Assembly: GCA_963556495.2 (NCBI GenBank)
Contig: OY747713.1
Location: 42,101,461-42,165,460 of the forward strand
Origin: Valencia hispanica
Lineage: Eukaryota; Chordata; Actinopteri; Cyprinodontiformes; Valenciidae
DNA length: 64,000 bases
Direction of reading: 5' to 3'
The translations under genes and the position numbers were made by a program. Every line of letters starts with the position of its first letter. Positions within the stretch are counted from its first letter, which is position 1. Positions 44,281 through 54,731 of this stretch are shown here, in pieces. A model generated the notes under the pieces. That model made no database searches and was not told the DNA's origin. It worked only from the letters and a program-made list of their open reading frames with translations.

Positions 44281-45815
44281 ACAAGATTCTAGGCCCAGTG
44301 CTTTTTAACCTTTATATCCTCCCTCTTGGCAGCGTCATCAGGAGACATGGAGTTAACTTTCACAGTTATGCTGATGATACACAGTTATACATCTCCATGT
44401 CTCCCGATGACACACGGCCAATGGATGCACTTTTTAACTGCATTTTAGACATTAAATCCTGGATGGCAGAAAACTTTCTCCAGCTCAACCAGGACAAAAC
44501 TGAAGTTTTAGTCATCGGTCCTGAGGCTCAGAAAGAGAAACTTTTACCAAAACTACAATCACTGTCTTTTAATCTCTCTTTACAAGTGAAGAACCTGGGT
44601 GTGATTTTTGACTCTGAGCTGACTTTTATTCCTCACATACAAAATATCACTAAAATAGGTTTTTATCAACTAAAGAACATCGCCAGAGTCCGCCCCATTC
44701 TCTCTCGGGCCAATACGGAGACACTGATGCATGCTTTTATCTCCAGTAAAATTGATTAGTGTAATGCCCTGCTTTCTGGTCTTCCCAAAAAGAGTATATC
44801 AGCTACTGCAAAATTCAGCAGCACGTGTCCTGACGAAGACCAGGAGGCGGGAGCACATTACACCGGTCTTAAAATCATTGCATTGGCTCCCCGTACATTT
44901 CAGGATCAACTTTAAGGTTCTTTTAATGGTTTTTAAGTGTCTTAATGGTCTTGGGCCTTCTTATCTCTCTGAACTGCTTTTACCATATAAACCTTCGCGG
45001 TCTCTGCGCTCCTCTGGCAGCCGTCTCCTTGTCACCCCAAAAGTCAGGACACACACGCATGGCGAGGTGTCTTTCCAGTTTTATGGCCCTCACCTCTGGA
45101 ACAGGCTGCCAGAGGACCTCAGGGCTGCAGAGAACGTTCATGTTTTTAAGAGCAGGCTCAAGACTCACCTTTTTAGCCTAGCTTTTAACTGATTATTATT
45201 TATCACTGTTTGTTTAATTGCTCTGGATGTTTTATATGATTATATTTTTATCAGTTTTACTATTTAATCTTAGCACATTAATTTACCGTTTCTTTTTATA
45301 CTTTAATTTATCTTAATCCCCGTTCCAGTGTTTCCTCTGTGGAAGCCCTCTGCCCCGGGAACGGTGGTCGGCTGTGGCTGCCTGGGTGCTCTCCAGGTGG
45401 AGCTTGGGTGGAGGCGGGGGTCTTGGCCTTGCCTCCACTGGGTGCCCTGTGTCGGTGCCTCGGCTGCTGCTGTTAATCTACTGCTCCCGGGGCAGATGGC
45501 TCCTCTGATAGCGTTTCCTTGCATAGTTCATCTACACTCGGCCCAATGTCCTTTTTAACTTTTTCTTTTAACTGTGTGTGTGCATGGGAGATGGGTTGGG
45601 GGGAGGGGGGTATAACTGTGTGTGTGCATGGGAGATGGGTTGGGGGGAGGGGGGTATAACTGTGACCATGCTTTTAAATCTGTTGGGGAGGGAAGGGAAG
45701 GTGGTCTTATGTGGGGTCATTTTAATCTGTGAAGCACTTTGTGATGCAACTTCTTCTATGAAAAGTGCTTTATAAATAAAGTTTGATTTGATTTTGATTT
45801 GATTTTGATTTGCTG
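44281..45815 (+). pseudogene. L2 (Maui-like) LINE, 3' part with RT C-terminal half
   Basis: Starts GPVLFNLYILPLG and includes YADDTQLYISM (YADD at 44367-44378), the catalytic motif C of reverse transcriptase, then IKSWMAENFLQLNQDKTEVLVIGP. A TAG replaces a tyrosine at 44757-44759 (ISSKID-stop-CNALLSGLP) and the frame shifts near 44800; the last segment EHITPVLKSLHWLPV, FYGPHLWNRLPEDLRAAE, FKSRLKTHLFSLAFN closes the protein at 45190. The 3' region ends AAAGTGCTTTATAAATAAAG and TTTGATT repeats, as L2 elements do. Inactive, 5'-truncated. Confidence 0.88.
45569..45656. repeat. Tandem duplication, 2 x 44 bp
   Basis: The 44 bp unit starting TAACTGTGTGTGTGCATGGG occurs twice without differences (45569-45612, 45613-45656), inside the 3' untranslated region of the L2 element. 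Confidence 0.95.
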
Positions 45816-46889
45816 TTAGCCAATCAGAGACGAGACATTTGAATATCATGAATAATAATGAGTTAGACTTGTGATCCTGACCTTTCACCCCACCCACTCC
45901 TCCGACAAACCGCAACCTCCTGAAATAGGAGAGAGAGAGGATTTTTCCCATATAAAACGACTCACAAGGCATATAACTGGGCTAGAGACCACAGGAAATT
46001 CATTGAAGAAATGAGTGAATGAGACGTTTAAGCACAATTTCTGCTGCAACATTTACAGTTCTGAATAAATCACCCAGCTTTGCTGAAAAGACTGGATTTT
46101 TGGGGGGGTTTCTTTTGAAAAGGAAATCCTGAAACCCTGTGGAGCATCTAAGTGCACCAACTGCTGCTTTGCCGATTGCTGCATCAGAGCTGCACATTTT
46201 ATCTAAATGGTAATTAGGAGGGCTAATACATTTAAGATGCCTTTGGGGAATCGGTCCTAATGGACCAGCTCTTTTGGTCATCAGCTAGGGAAAACTGCCT
46301 GCAGTGCCCCAGCACTATGACAATGCTTTGACATGTCCCCAGGGACAGGTTATGCTGCGCTTACATGTCCACTTGGGGCATTATACTGTATGAGCAAGAC
46401 GCATGCTGTTATTACTGCCAGGATGAGGTGCCTCCCTGCCAGCTGTGACTGTCGTCAAAAAAAGCTTGCTTAACATCAGCATGCTGACTCAAAGCCAGAA
46501 CTATAAGAGCAAGTCAGGCAGGCCTCCAGGTCTGCTGACTCCCAAAGCAAATCGAGCTAATCTTTCAAAACATCCTCTAATCCAAACATTTCTCAGGTAA
46601 GGGAAAACAAGAGCTTTAACCCCCAATGCACACACGAACACTGTAGCATAACACTGCACCACACTCCTTAGAGTATTACTCGAACTTTACAAGGCATGCC
46701 TCACATCATCATTTTTACAACTTTTTAGTTCAGTAGAGTCCAAGCTTGGATCTCACAACAGTTATGCTGTTGTCAATGTAGGAAATTGAGAAATATTCTA
46801 AATAATGATAAGGAAAATGAGTGAGCACAAGGCGGCTAAAGACGTAACCAAAACTCAAACCTTAATTGCATAACACAATGGCCACCTAA
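45816..46889. other. Unassigned intronic DNA
   Basis: The first 65 bp may belong to repeat family X. The rest shows no exon or repeat that I recognise. Confidence 0.4.
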
Positions 46890-47483
46890 TGCCTGGTTCA
46901 CACTGCAAGATTTTCCTGCCAATTTCTGACCCGATTCTCCCCTTCCGACAATCTTAAGGATGCCCCGATTATCGTGATGGCTCTAAAGATAATCTTATCA
47001 GAAATTCCTGCCGTGTATGGTGTGTTTAGGGTGTTCTGGTCTGCTCGGTGGGATGTCGGGGCTGCTTCCACAACAAACCGTGGATAATCAACATGTTGGG
47101 TCAGGCCAATATTACAGCGGGTGTGTGGTGTGTTACAAGGACAAACAAGAATGCAGGCTGTTAAATGTGTGGTGTATCGATTTAGAAAGCAAGGTAACGG
47201 GTAGTGATACATCTTGGAAGGGCGCCAGCGTTTCTCCTGGTCCACCGTGTTTATTTACTCTGAAGTCCTGTTTGATCTCGTGAGGTTTTGCGACTTTCCA
47301 TTTCTGATCTAGGAAAGTTTGTGAGTGGCGTATCATCATTGCCGTGTGGCCGCACATCTGACACTGTAGAACCAAAACTGTTATATCCAAGTTTTTTGGG
47401 GTTTTTTAAATCGCAGTGTGTGTGGTCTCTAAGGTTTTGAAAATCTTACAAGAACTTTAAAATCTTGCCATGTGAACCAGCAC
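46890..47483. mobile_element. Harbinger-type MITE (TAA target site)
   Basis: A 594 bp element whose ends read TGCCTGGTTCACACTGCAAG and, reverse complemented, GTGCTGGTTCACATGGCAAG, continuing ATTTT in both. It is flanked by TAA at 46887-46889 and 47484-47486, the 3 bp target of PIF/Harbinger. Interior open frames lack transposase motifs. Confidence 0.8.
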
Positions 47484-47486
47484 TAA

Positions 47487-48218
47487 GAAAAAAGCAGTAA
47501 AGTTGATTTAATAAGGTGTAGATTTATAAAGCAAAGTGTTTAAAGTGAGAAAAAAAGAAGTTGAAAGAAATGTCCCAGAAGAACTCCAGTACTCTGCCCA
47601 GGAATTTGAACTGCTTTGTGGCTTGTCCAGTCTTCCTGTAATTAGCCACAGTGGTAAAAGACAGCTTTATGAGAAAAATTTTACAAAAAACTTCTGTTGC
47701 TCTGATATGCTAGGGTATGTACCACCACTTCCCTCAGTGTCAACAGAAAAAGTATCACTTTACTACATATAAGTAGAGTAGGACATTTATGAGGGTTTAA
47801 CTGAACAGTAATGTGAAAACATTGCTTCAAGGCCATCGTCTGTCATGCCACTCAAACTCCATAAGTCAGATTTTCCACAATAAAATGTTGCTTGGCCCTA
47901 AAAAATAACTTAAAGCTAATCCTACATATGATGTGAATGGAAAAGAAGATAAAATATGGAACCAGTCTGTCATTCATTTAGCTCAGGCACTGATGAAAAA
48001 AATAACCAGCAGCTGCAACAAAGTAGAGTAAGAAGGTTTGGAGACACTAGTTATCAATTTCTTTAACAACACAATATGCAGAGATCAGGAGAACTTTACC
48101 TTATATGGACCAAATCAGATCAGGGTCAGATTTTATGTTTGGACTGGATGGGTTCAGATAAGTCCTTGTATACCACACTGATGAATAAAAAAAAATAGAT
48201 TAAATACATTAATGATGA
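47487..48218. other. Unassigned intronic DNA
   Basis: No exon or repeat recognised. Confidence 0.4.
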
Positions 48219-48221
48219 GAG

Positions 48222-48276
48222 GCTGCATGGTGGGGAAGTAGGTGGCATTGTTGCCTTGCACCAAGGTCTTGGGTTC
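48222..48276 (+). repeat. Fragment of a widespread fish repeat (tRNA-like box)
   Basis: GGCTGCATGGTGGGGAAGTA, GTTGCCTTGCACCAAGGTCTTGGGTTC resembles a very common teleost repeat with a tRNA-like B-box (GGGTTC). It joins directly to the broken end of the Tc1 at 48277. Family not certain. Confidence 0.45.
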
Positions 48277-49407
48277 CTCTTCACAATATCCCACAGATTC
48301 TCTATGGGGTTCAGGTCAGGAGAGTTGGCAGGCCAATTGAGCACAGTAATTCCATGGTCAGTAAACCATTTACCAGTGGTTTTGGCACTGTGAGCAGGTG
48401 CCAGGTCGTGCTGAAAAATGAAATCTTCATCTTCATAAAGCTTTTCAGCAGATGGAAGCATGAAGTGCTCCAAAATCTCCTGATAGCTAGCTGCATTGAC
48501 CCTGCCCTTGATAAAACACAGTGGACCAACACCAGCAGCTGACATGGCACCCCAGGCCATCACTGACTGTGGGTACTTGACATTGGACTTCAGGCATTTT
48601 GGCATTTCCTTCTCCCCAGTCTTCCTCCAGACTCTGGCACCTTGATTTCCGAATGACATGCAAAATTTGCTTTCATCCGAAAAAAGTACTTTGGACCACT
48701 CAGCTTCTGCCGCTGTTTCCGGTTTAAAAGTGGCTTGACCTGGGGAATGCGGCACCTGTAGCCCATTTCCTGCACACGCCTGTGCACGGCGGCTCTGGAT
48801 GTTTCTACTCCAGACTCAGTCCACTGCTTCCGCAGGTCCCCCAAGGTCTGGAATCGGTCCTTCTCCACAATCTTCCTCAGGGTCCGGTCACCTCTTCTCG
48901 TTGTGCAGCGTTTTCTGCCACAGTTTTTCCTTCCCACAGACTTCCCACTGAGGTGCCTTGATACAGCACTCTGGGAACAGCCTATTCGTTCAGAAATGTC
49001 TTTCTGTGTCTTACCCTCTTGCTTGAGGGTGTCAATGATGGCCTTCTGGGCAGCAGTCAGGTCGGCAGTCTTACCCATGATTGCGGTTTTGAGTAATGAA
49101 CCAGGCTGGGAGTTTTTAAAAGCCTCAGGAATCTTTTGCAGGTGTTTAGAGTTAATTAGTTGATTTAGATGATTAGATTAATAGCTCGTTTAGAGAACCT
49201 TTTCATGATATGCTAATTTTTTGAGATAGGAATTTGGGGTTTTCATGAGCTGTATGCCAAAATCATCAGCTTTAAAACAATAAAAGACCTGAAATATTTC
49301 AGTTGGTGTGCAATGAATCTAAAATATATGAAAGTTTAATTTTTATCATTACATTATGGAAAATTATGAACTTTATCACAATATGCAAATTTTTTGAGAA
49401 GGACCTG
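48277..49407 (-). mobile_element. Tc1-like transposon, truncated at transposase C-terminus
   Basis: The right terminus reads CAGGTCCTTCTCAAAAAATT (reverse complement) against TA at 49408-49409, with about 200 bp of terminal repeat. The transposase runs leftward from MGKTADLTAAQKAI (ATG at 49078). The left end is lost: coding stops after NLWDIVKR at about 48278, where another repeat begins. A second piece of the same terminal repeat is found at 54533-54729. Confidence 0.85.
48278..49078 (-). pseudogene. Tc1 (DD34E) transposase, broken
   Basis: N-terminal helix-turn-helix (KDISERIGCSQSAVSRHL), CGRKRCTTRR linker, then LFSDESKFCMSFG, QHDLAPAHSAKTT and SPDLNPIENLWD. There are 34 residues between the aspartate of QHD and the glutamate of PIE. 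Near 48690-48740 the frame shifts and a dozen or so residues expected before EWSKVLFSDESK seem to be missing. The C-terminal quarter is absent. The second aspartate block reads QHDLAPAH instead of QQDNDPKH, which is normal for this subfamily. Confidence 0.85.
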
Positions 49408-49462
49408 TATGTGCGTGTATGTGCGTGTGTGCATGGTTGTTTGTCCCTTGTGTTTGTGGGCC

Positions 49463-50024
49463 TTTTTACACTGAGCTGGTTCCTGTGCTAGTTTGGTGTT
49501 AAGAGTCTGACTTGGCACCAGTTCTTTGATTTTCCACTGGCAGAGCACCCATTTCTTGGTTCCAAACCAGTGCTTAACCTAACACCAACCCCTGGCTAGG
49601 CTAGAGCTGGTTCTAGCTTAGAAACAATTTCCCCCCCCTGTCCGCATTGTGATTTTGCATATTCACCTTTTTCTGCAAATGTAGTCGCCACTCTGAGCCT
49701 TGTAATCAACAGTTGATGGTTCACTAAGAATATGTTATGTACACATGTTTGCAAATTCAGGGAAGTGTGAAAGCACAAAAAGAGCCCTTGTAGGAGAACA
49801 ATGAACTTCTCCTTTGTTAAAATCTCTCTTTTTCTCTTCGCACACTCCCTGTTTTCTTCTCCCCATGTGGTCACATGCACAACGCTTTAGATGAAATTAG
49901 ATGACATGACACCAACCGGGCCCCGTGTCAGTGGAAAAGTAACCGGTTCTTTGAAAGAACCGACTAAGTACCGACTCTGGTAGCAGCGCCAAACGAGCAC
50001 CAGTTCATTTTTGGTGGAAACGCG
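49463..50024. mobile_element. Foldback-type MITE
   Basis: The left 80 bp (starts TTTTTACACTGAGCTGGTTC, includes TTGGTGTTAAGAGTC and TTTTCCACTG) is an imperfect inverted copy of the right 90 bp (reverse complement starts GTTTCCACCAAAAATGAACT, includes TTTTCCACTGACAC). No coding sequence. Target duplications are not clear, so edges are approximate. Confidence 0.6.
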
Positions 50025-50028
50025 ATAT

Positions 50029-50170
50029 GCGCCACCATGCGATGGACTGGTGACCTGCACAAGGTGTACCGCGCCTCTCGCCCAATGACAGCTGGGTGTA
50101 GGCACCAGCCCCCTCCGTGTCCCTGCAAGGATTAGCAGGTATAGACAATAGATGAATGGATGGATTAATG
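50029..50170 (+). mobile_element. RTE-like LINE 3' tail
   Basis: GCGCCACCATGCGATGGACT, GGTGACCTGCACAAGGTGTA, CTCGCCCAATGACAGCTGGG, GCAAGGATTAGCAGGTATAG and ATGAATGGATGGATT match the standard tail of fish RTE-type LINEs, ending in a GGAT-type tract. It abuts the foldback element. Confidence 0.7.
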
Positions 50171-50821
50171 AGATTTTGTGCTTCTCAAATGAAACATGAA
50201 CCATCAGCAAGGCCAAGGGAAAGTTCCCTTAAACATTCCCCTCTCCAAACCTTTTGTTAGTAAAATCCTCACTTCATCTCTCAAGTTACTTTCCCATTGC
50301 AAAATCAGGGACTTGTCTACTGATGAACATGGGAACAATAATATTAGGGGGTTCTCCGCTTTGGTTGGAAGCTGTAAATGTTATCTGTGGACTGTATAAG
50401 GCAAACAGGTAAATTGAGCACTCTGATTAAAGACGCTGCAGCAAATAGATGTTGTCATGCTTTTAAAAAATGGCCTCGTACATTACAACGGTGGTGATAC
50501 ATTTTGATTTCCCGTCATTATCCCACATTCTCTCTCCTCAGCCAAGTCCAGATGAAGACATTCGGTCTTGATGCCAAAAATCTAATAACAAACGGAGTCC
50601 GACAGATAGCTGCAAGCTACGAATGTCAGACAGGATGGATGGGACATTCAGTCCATTTGTTTGCCCATCCGTGGCATCTGAGCAGACATTTATGTTAAAT
50701 AAGGCCATATTTTTCACTGAAGCAGTGGCCTGTCTAACATGCCCCCTTAAAAAAAGGTTTCTAAACAGCACTGCGGAGAACTGTACTGAGGTGACCTTGG
50801 CAATGCAAACAGACTTCTTAC
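50171..50821. other. Unassigned intronic DNA
   Basis: No element recognised between the RTE tail and the candidate exon. Confidence 0.4.
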
Positions 50822-50977
50822 TTCATTTGTTTCAGTGAGGTCTTGATAGATGTCCTCAGGTCCTGAGAACTCATAATACACTGTCGGATTCTTCAGCACG
50901 AGGTCATAAAGGATGAACATCACAGAGCCACTACCTTCTTTTAAAAGAGGACCAAAGACTTTTCCGCCTTTGTTGTA
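50822..50977 (-). CDS. Candidate exon of unknown gene (52 codons)
   Basis: On the minus strand a 156 bp stretch, phase 0 to phase 0, is open and lies between an acceptor (CTAAACTTTTAG above 50977) and a donor (GTAAGAAG from 50821). It encodes KGGKVFGPLLKEG, SVMFILYDLVLKNPTVYYEF and SGPEDIYQDLTETNE, with protein-like composition. I do not recognise it as TRAPPC9 or as any transposon protein. The pattern GPL, a hydrophobic strand, KNP and YYEFS loosely recalls the spacer domain of ADAMTS/ADAMTSL proteins, but that is a weak guess. The pyrimidine tract is short, and no partner exon was found, so it could be a chance open frame. Confidence 0.35.
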
Positions 50978-51345
50978 CTAAAAGTTTAGTTCAGCCCCTG
51001 GAGACTGAAGCTATCCATCAAGATATACCAGTCAAAGGCAATAAGGCTGGGCATACAACAAGCCTAATCATAGGTAAACTGAATCATGACTTTTCTTCCA
51101 GCCTGTCTCTGTCCGTGTATCTCACTCTGAAGATAAAGCAGAATAAAGCAACAGTAAAACACAGCTGACTTGTTTACAACTAAAGTGAGCTTTGGCACCA
51201 ACAGGCGACCTAATAAACACCCAGAAGTCGGTGAGGTCTTACACAGCAGACTGATTCTTTTACTCAATTTCCGCCTGATTTATAGAGAGAGACTCTGAAA
51301 CAAAATAGTGGGTGTGCGTAGAACATGATGACGTGAATGAAATAA
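50978..51345. other. Unassigned intronic DNA
   Basis: No recognised feature. A 67-codon open frame at 51064-51267 (minus) has no motifs. Confidence 0.4.
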
Positions 51346-51545
51346 TACACTCATTGCCCATTTTATTGGTTACACATGTTGAACTACTTACCACACATGT
51401 AGCATGGGAGCCAACCACATTGATGTATCAATCAATGCATTCAGTCATCTAGATGTGGTGAAGACGACTTACTAAAGGTTACCTGAGCATCAGACTGGGG
51501 AGGAAAGGGGATTTAAAGGACTTTGAACATGGTATGCTAAGACCC
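51346..51545 (+). pseudogene. Tc1-like element, 5' fragment
   Basis: CATTTTATTGGTTACACATG begins the terminal sequence, and LGRKGDLKDFEHGM at 51497-51540 matches the start of a Tc1-like transposase (KKGDLSDFERGM in relatives). The rest of the element is missing. Confidence 0.6.
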
Positions 51546-54532
51546 TCTGTTATGCTTTGAGAAAAATTGGGTGAAAAAAAAAAAAAGAGTGTAACTAGAG
51601 TGTGACTAGTTACACTAATCCCAATCTTCCATACAAACATCTTCAAGTTGATAAATGAAAAATGGATTATTGGCTTAAGCTGAGTAGCAGAGGAGAATTT
51701 GAGCTTGTTTTCTGTTGCCCCTGCCACAACTGGAGGTAATGTCAGAGCTCAGAGTAAAGGTGGGTGGGGCTTAGAATGGCGTTTAAATTCTGCAGCTTGG
51801 TATTATTGGTTTGAATGACATAAGGTAGGTACGGCCCAATAAAATAATAGGGTCACTAAAAATAAATTACTCTGAAATACAGACATCAAGACACAAACTA
51901 AGGTTCCGATAAAGGGCTCCACTGTATCAATAAAGACTTAATGCAAAATTTGGATTTTAGTGGAGGTCATCAAGTATTTAACTACCTCAGAAAAAGTCCT
52001 ATGGTGGCTTTATTTAACTACAGAAATAACATTACATCTGGATTTGATCAACTCTGAATCTGACAAGCACCGATTCCATATGTGTTAACCTAAAGCTGGG
52101 TGAGAACCACAATCCACTGATGATCACATGGCAAAGTTATTGCGGCTTCAACACTCGATCAATCCCACTGAACGTGTTTCTAGCAGCCTGTTGCTGAGAT
52201 GCGATAAATATGCTGCTGTTGCTGGCAGGAACAGTTGAAAACAAACGTGTTTTCAACTTCAAAGTTGTCCTTGTTCCCTTGGCATGGCATCAACAGCTGC
52301 ATTATTATAGGAACATCCCTTAGAAATCAATACATGAAGTGGAATGTACAGTTAGAGGTGAAAAAGACATAACAGAGAGAAAAGAATAAATAGCTTCAAC
52401 TCTGAGCCAAGAAAAAGAAAATCATTTGGCTGTTTGGCTGGAGTTTCACACTCTGTGCCCACAGCTGTGGCACTTATAAATATCTGCACCACGAGTCTGG
52501 ATGTGCATGTGTGAAGGGAGCTGAAGTGCCACAGGCAGGGCTGAGGCTAAAAATAGCAGGCAGGCGACTCTGCCTCTGTCTCCACTGGATTTGATTAGGC
52601 CTCAAGAAGCTCTGCACCCCCCATCCTCCCCAACAACACTCCCTCAACACTCTGCCTGCATGCGCTCGATGAGTGAGGCAGTTTCTCTTGGTGCAACACA
52701 CAGTTCTCCGGTTCTGCACACAGTGGAATGATTTATTGTTCGAAAGATGCTTATTGAAGATATTAGTGAAAAATAAAATAAAAATCCCCCTATAAAATAT
52801 TCAGTCTTCCAAAAGAAGTGTGCACACATTGAAGTCTGATCTGGCTGATCTTTTTAGGAAAGGAAAATAACTGATAATAGGTAAACACCACAAATTAACA
52901 CTCTAACTTGTTAAAGAAGATATACTGTATAAACAAAAATGTCAGTTTTAATTGAGGAAAAGCTTTGAAACTCTGCCTCCCCCAATAGCTAGCCTTGGAA
53001 ACTTCATTTAGCATGTTCTGGTCTGGCCCCAGGGTGACCTTGCTTCAATGGTAAAGACATTGGCATAAATTACATGTCTGAGGTCTAATAATACTCTTTA
53101 AAATAATGCTGTTCTAATCATGTGCTCCTGATGTGATTATACCCGATTAAGATTTTAGCCATTTGAAGTGAGAACAAATGTGTGGATGTGCTAATTTAGT
53201 CCAAATCAGAACCTGCATTTGTTTAATTACATTGTAAAACATATTTCCTTTCGGGCTTTTTTCTTTTTTTACTTGACTATGTTGTTTTTATTAAAATTTT
53301 GAGTTAATTCATAATATATAAATAAACATTTTACAAAACTCCAAATTTTTAAGAACATGGCAGGTATTTATAGGGTAAAAAATAAGGTGCACTGCTCAGA
53401 AGTGATGGCCCGAGTCGGCCCTAGGCATAGGCGAGCTAGGCGACTGCCAATGGCGCCACATAAAATTCTCCCGAGTGAAGAGTATAATAGCAAATTGATG
53501 GAATGTAGCTTTCAAATCAGAAGAACAGATTTTTTTTTTTCTTTTGATTTTTTTTTTTTTTTGAAGTTCCAACCATCTGGTCACTGGTCAGGGCTGATTG
53601 AGCTGAAAATCTCACAGACAAATAAAACCTGGTTCAAATTAGGACACTAGGCTTCTGTGTTTCTGGCACAGCACAATGTGGTTTATTTTTAGCACACTCT
53701 TTTTTTATGCCTTGGAATCCAGGAAGGATGTGTTGTATGCTCCCCTACCTGCGTCGGTGATATGTGCAGCAGCAAGACGCTGACGTAGCTCTCTTCAAAC
53801 CCCAGATACATTGGGCGACTTGCCCTCAGTTTGTTTGAGATGGTTTTTTTTTTTTCAATATGAGTTATTGCTACCCGATAGGCCATAAAGACTGAAACTC
53901 CATATCCCTCACACATCGCAGCCGAGGCACATATGAGTGTGTGAAGCACAGATAGGAGCTCCTCCAGAACCGCACATGCAGCCAATCTTCGTTCGAGCAC
54001 TTGCGCGACATGTCATAAATAATAAACTGTACTTTATTCAAAATTTGTGATTTAAGCTTGTTGAAAGCAAACTCTTCTATTGCTTGGGTACCCATATCAA
54101 GTGCTAACTTTACGCATTGCTTCCAGTGGACCTCTGTTTTGTCAATTTTGTGGATAGGATTAAAGCTGTTGCCTTTAGCTTGAATTGAATAATTAACATC
54201 TACGTTTAAAGCACCATGCAAGTTTTACTGCAGTCCCCCAGATTAAGCAGTCTTCTTTTTCTGCTCCAAGAGAGCTGAAACACAGCTTGGTGCATTACAA
54301 ACCACCACCTCGTAATAGAGCATTCCAACTAGGTGGCGACAAAAACTAAACGGTGTATGTGATATTTGTAATATTTGATTAAGTAGTTCAAAACTCACTT
54401 TAAAACGTTTACAAAGTTTTTGTAGACTGTAGTCAATTACCAGGTCAGCCAACTAAACTACAGCAAAAATTAACATCCAGTCATGGTAAAACTGCATACA
54501 TATATACATTTATATACATTCTAATTTTTACA
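51546..54532. other. Unassigned intronic DNA
   Basis: No exon recognised in 3 kb. At 53405-53475 the text TCGGCCCTAGGCATAGGCGA resembles a common fish repeat. Poly-T runs at 53530-53560 and 53846-53857. Confidence 0.4.
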
Positions 54533-54729
54533 TGCTAATTTTTTGAGATAGGAATTTTGGGTTTTCATGAGCTGTATGCCAAAATCATCAGTTTTAAAAC
54601 AATAAAAGACCTGAAATATTTCAGTTAGTGTGCAATGAATCTAAAATATATGAAAGTTTAATTTTTATCATTACATTATGGAAAAGAATGAACTTTATCA
54701 CAATATGCCAATTTTTTGAGAAGGACCTG
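54533..54729 (+). repeat. Solo terminal repeat of the Tc1 family at 48277-49407
   Basis: This is nearly identical to 49211-49407: ATGCTAATTTTTTGAGATAG, AGCTGTATGCCAAAATCATC, TTATCACAATATGC and AGAAGGACCTG, ending against TA at 54730-54731. No transposase or second terminus adjoins it. Confidence 0.85.
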
Positions 54730-54731
54730 TA

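Noticed and set aside
45303..45558. Opposed 73-76 codon frames
   Set aside because: They lie in the 3' untranslated region of the L2 LINE and have no motifs of their own.
48222..48276. tRNA gene
   Set aside because: Only a B-box-like GGGTTC is present; no cloverleaf can be drawn, and the text resembles a dispersed repeat.
52474..52829. Minus-strand frames of 61-81 codons
   Set aside because: No recognised domain, no splice context, low-complexity composition.
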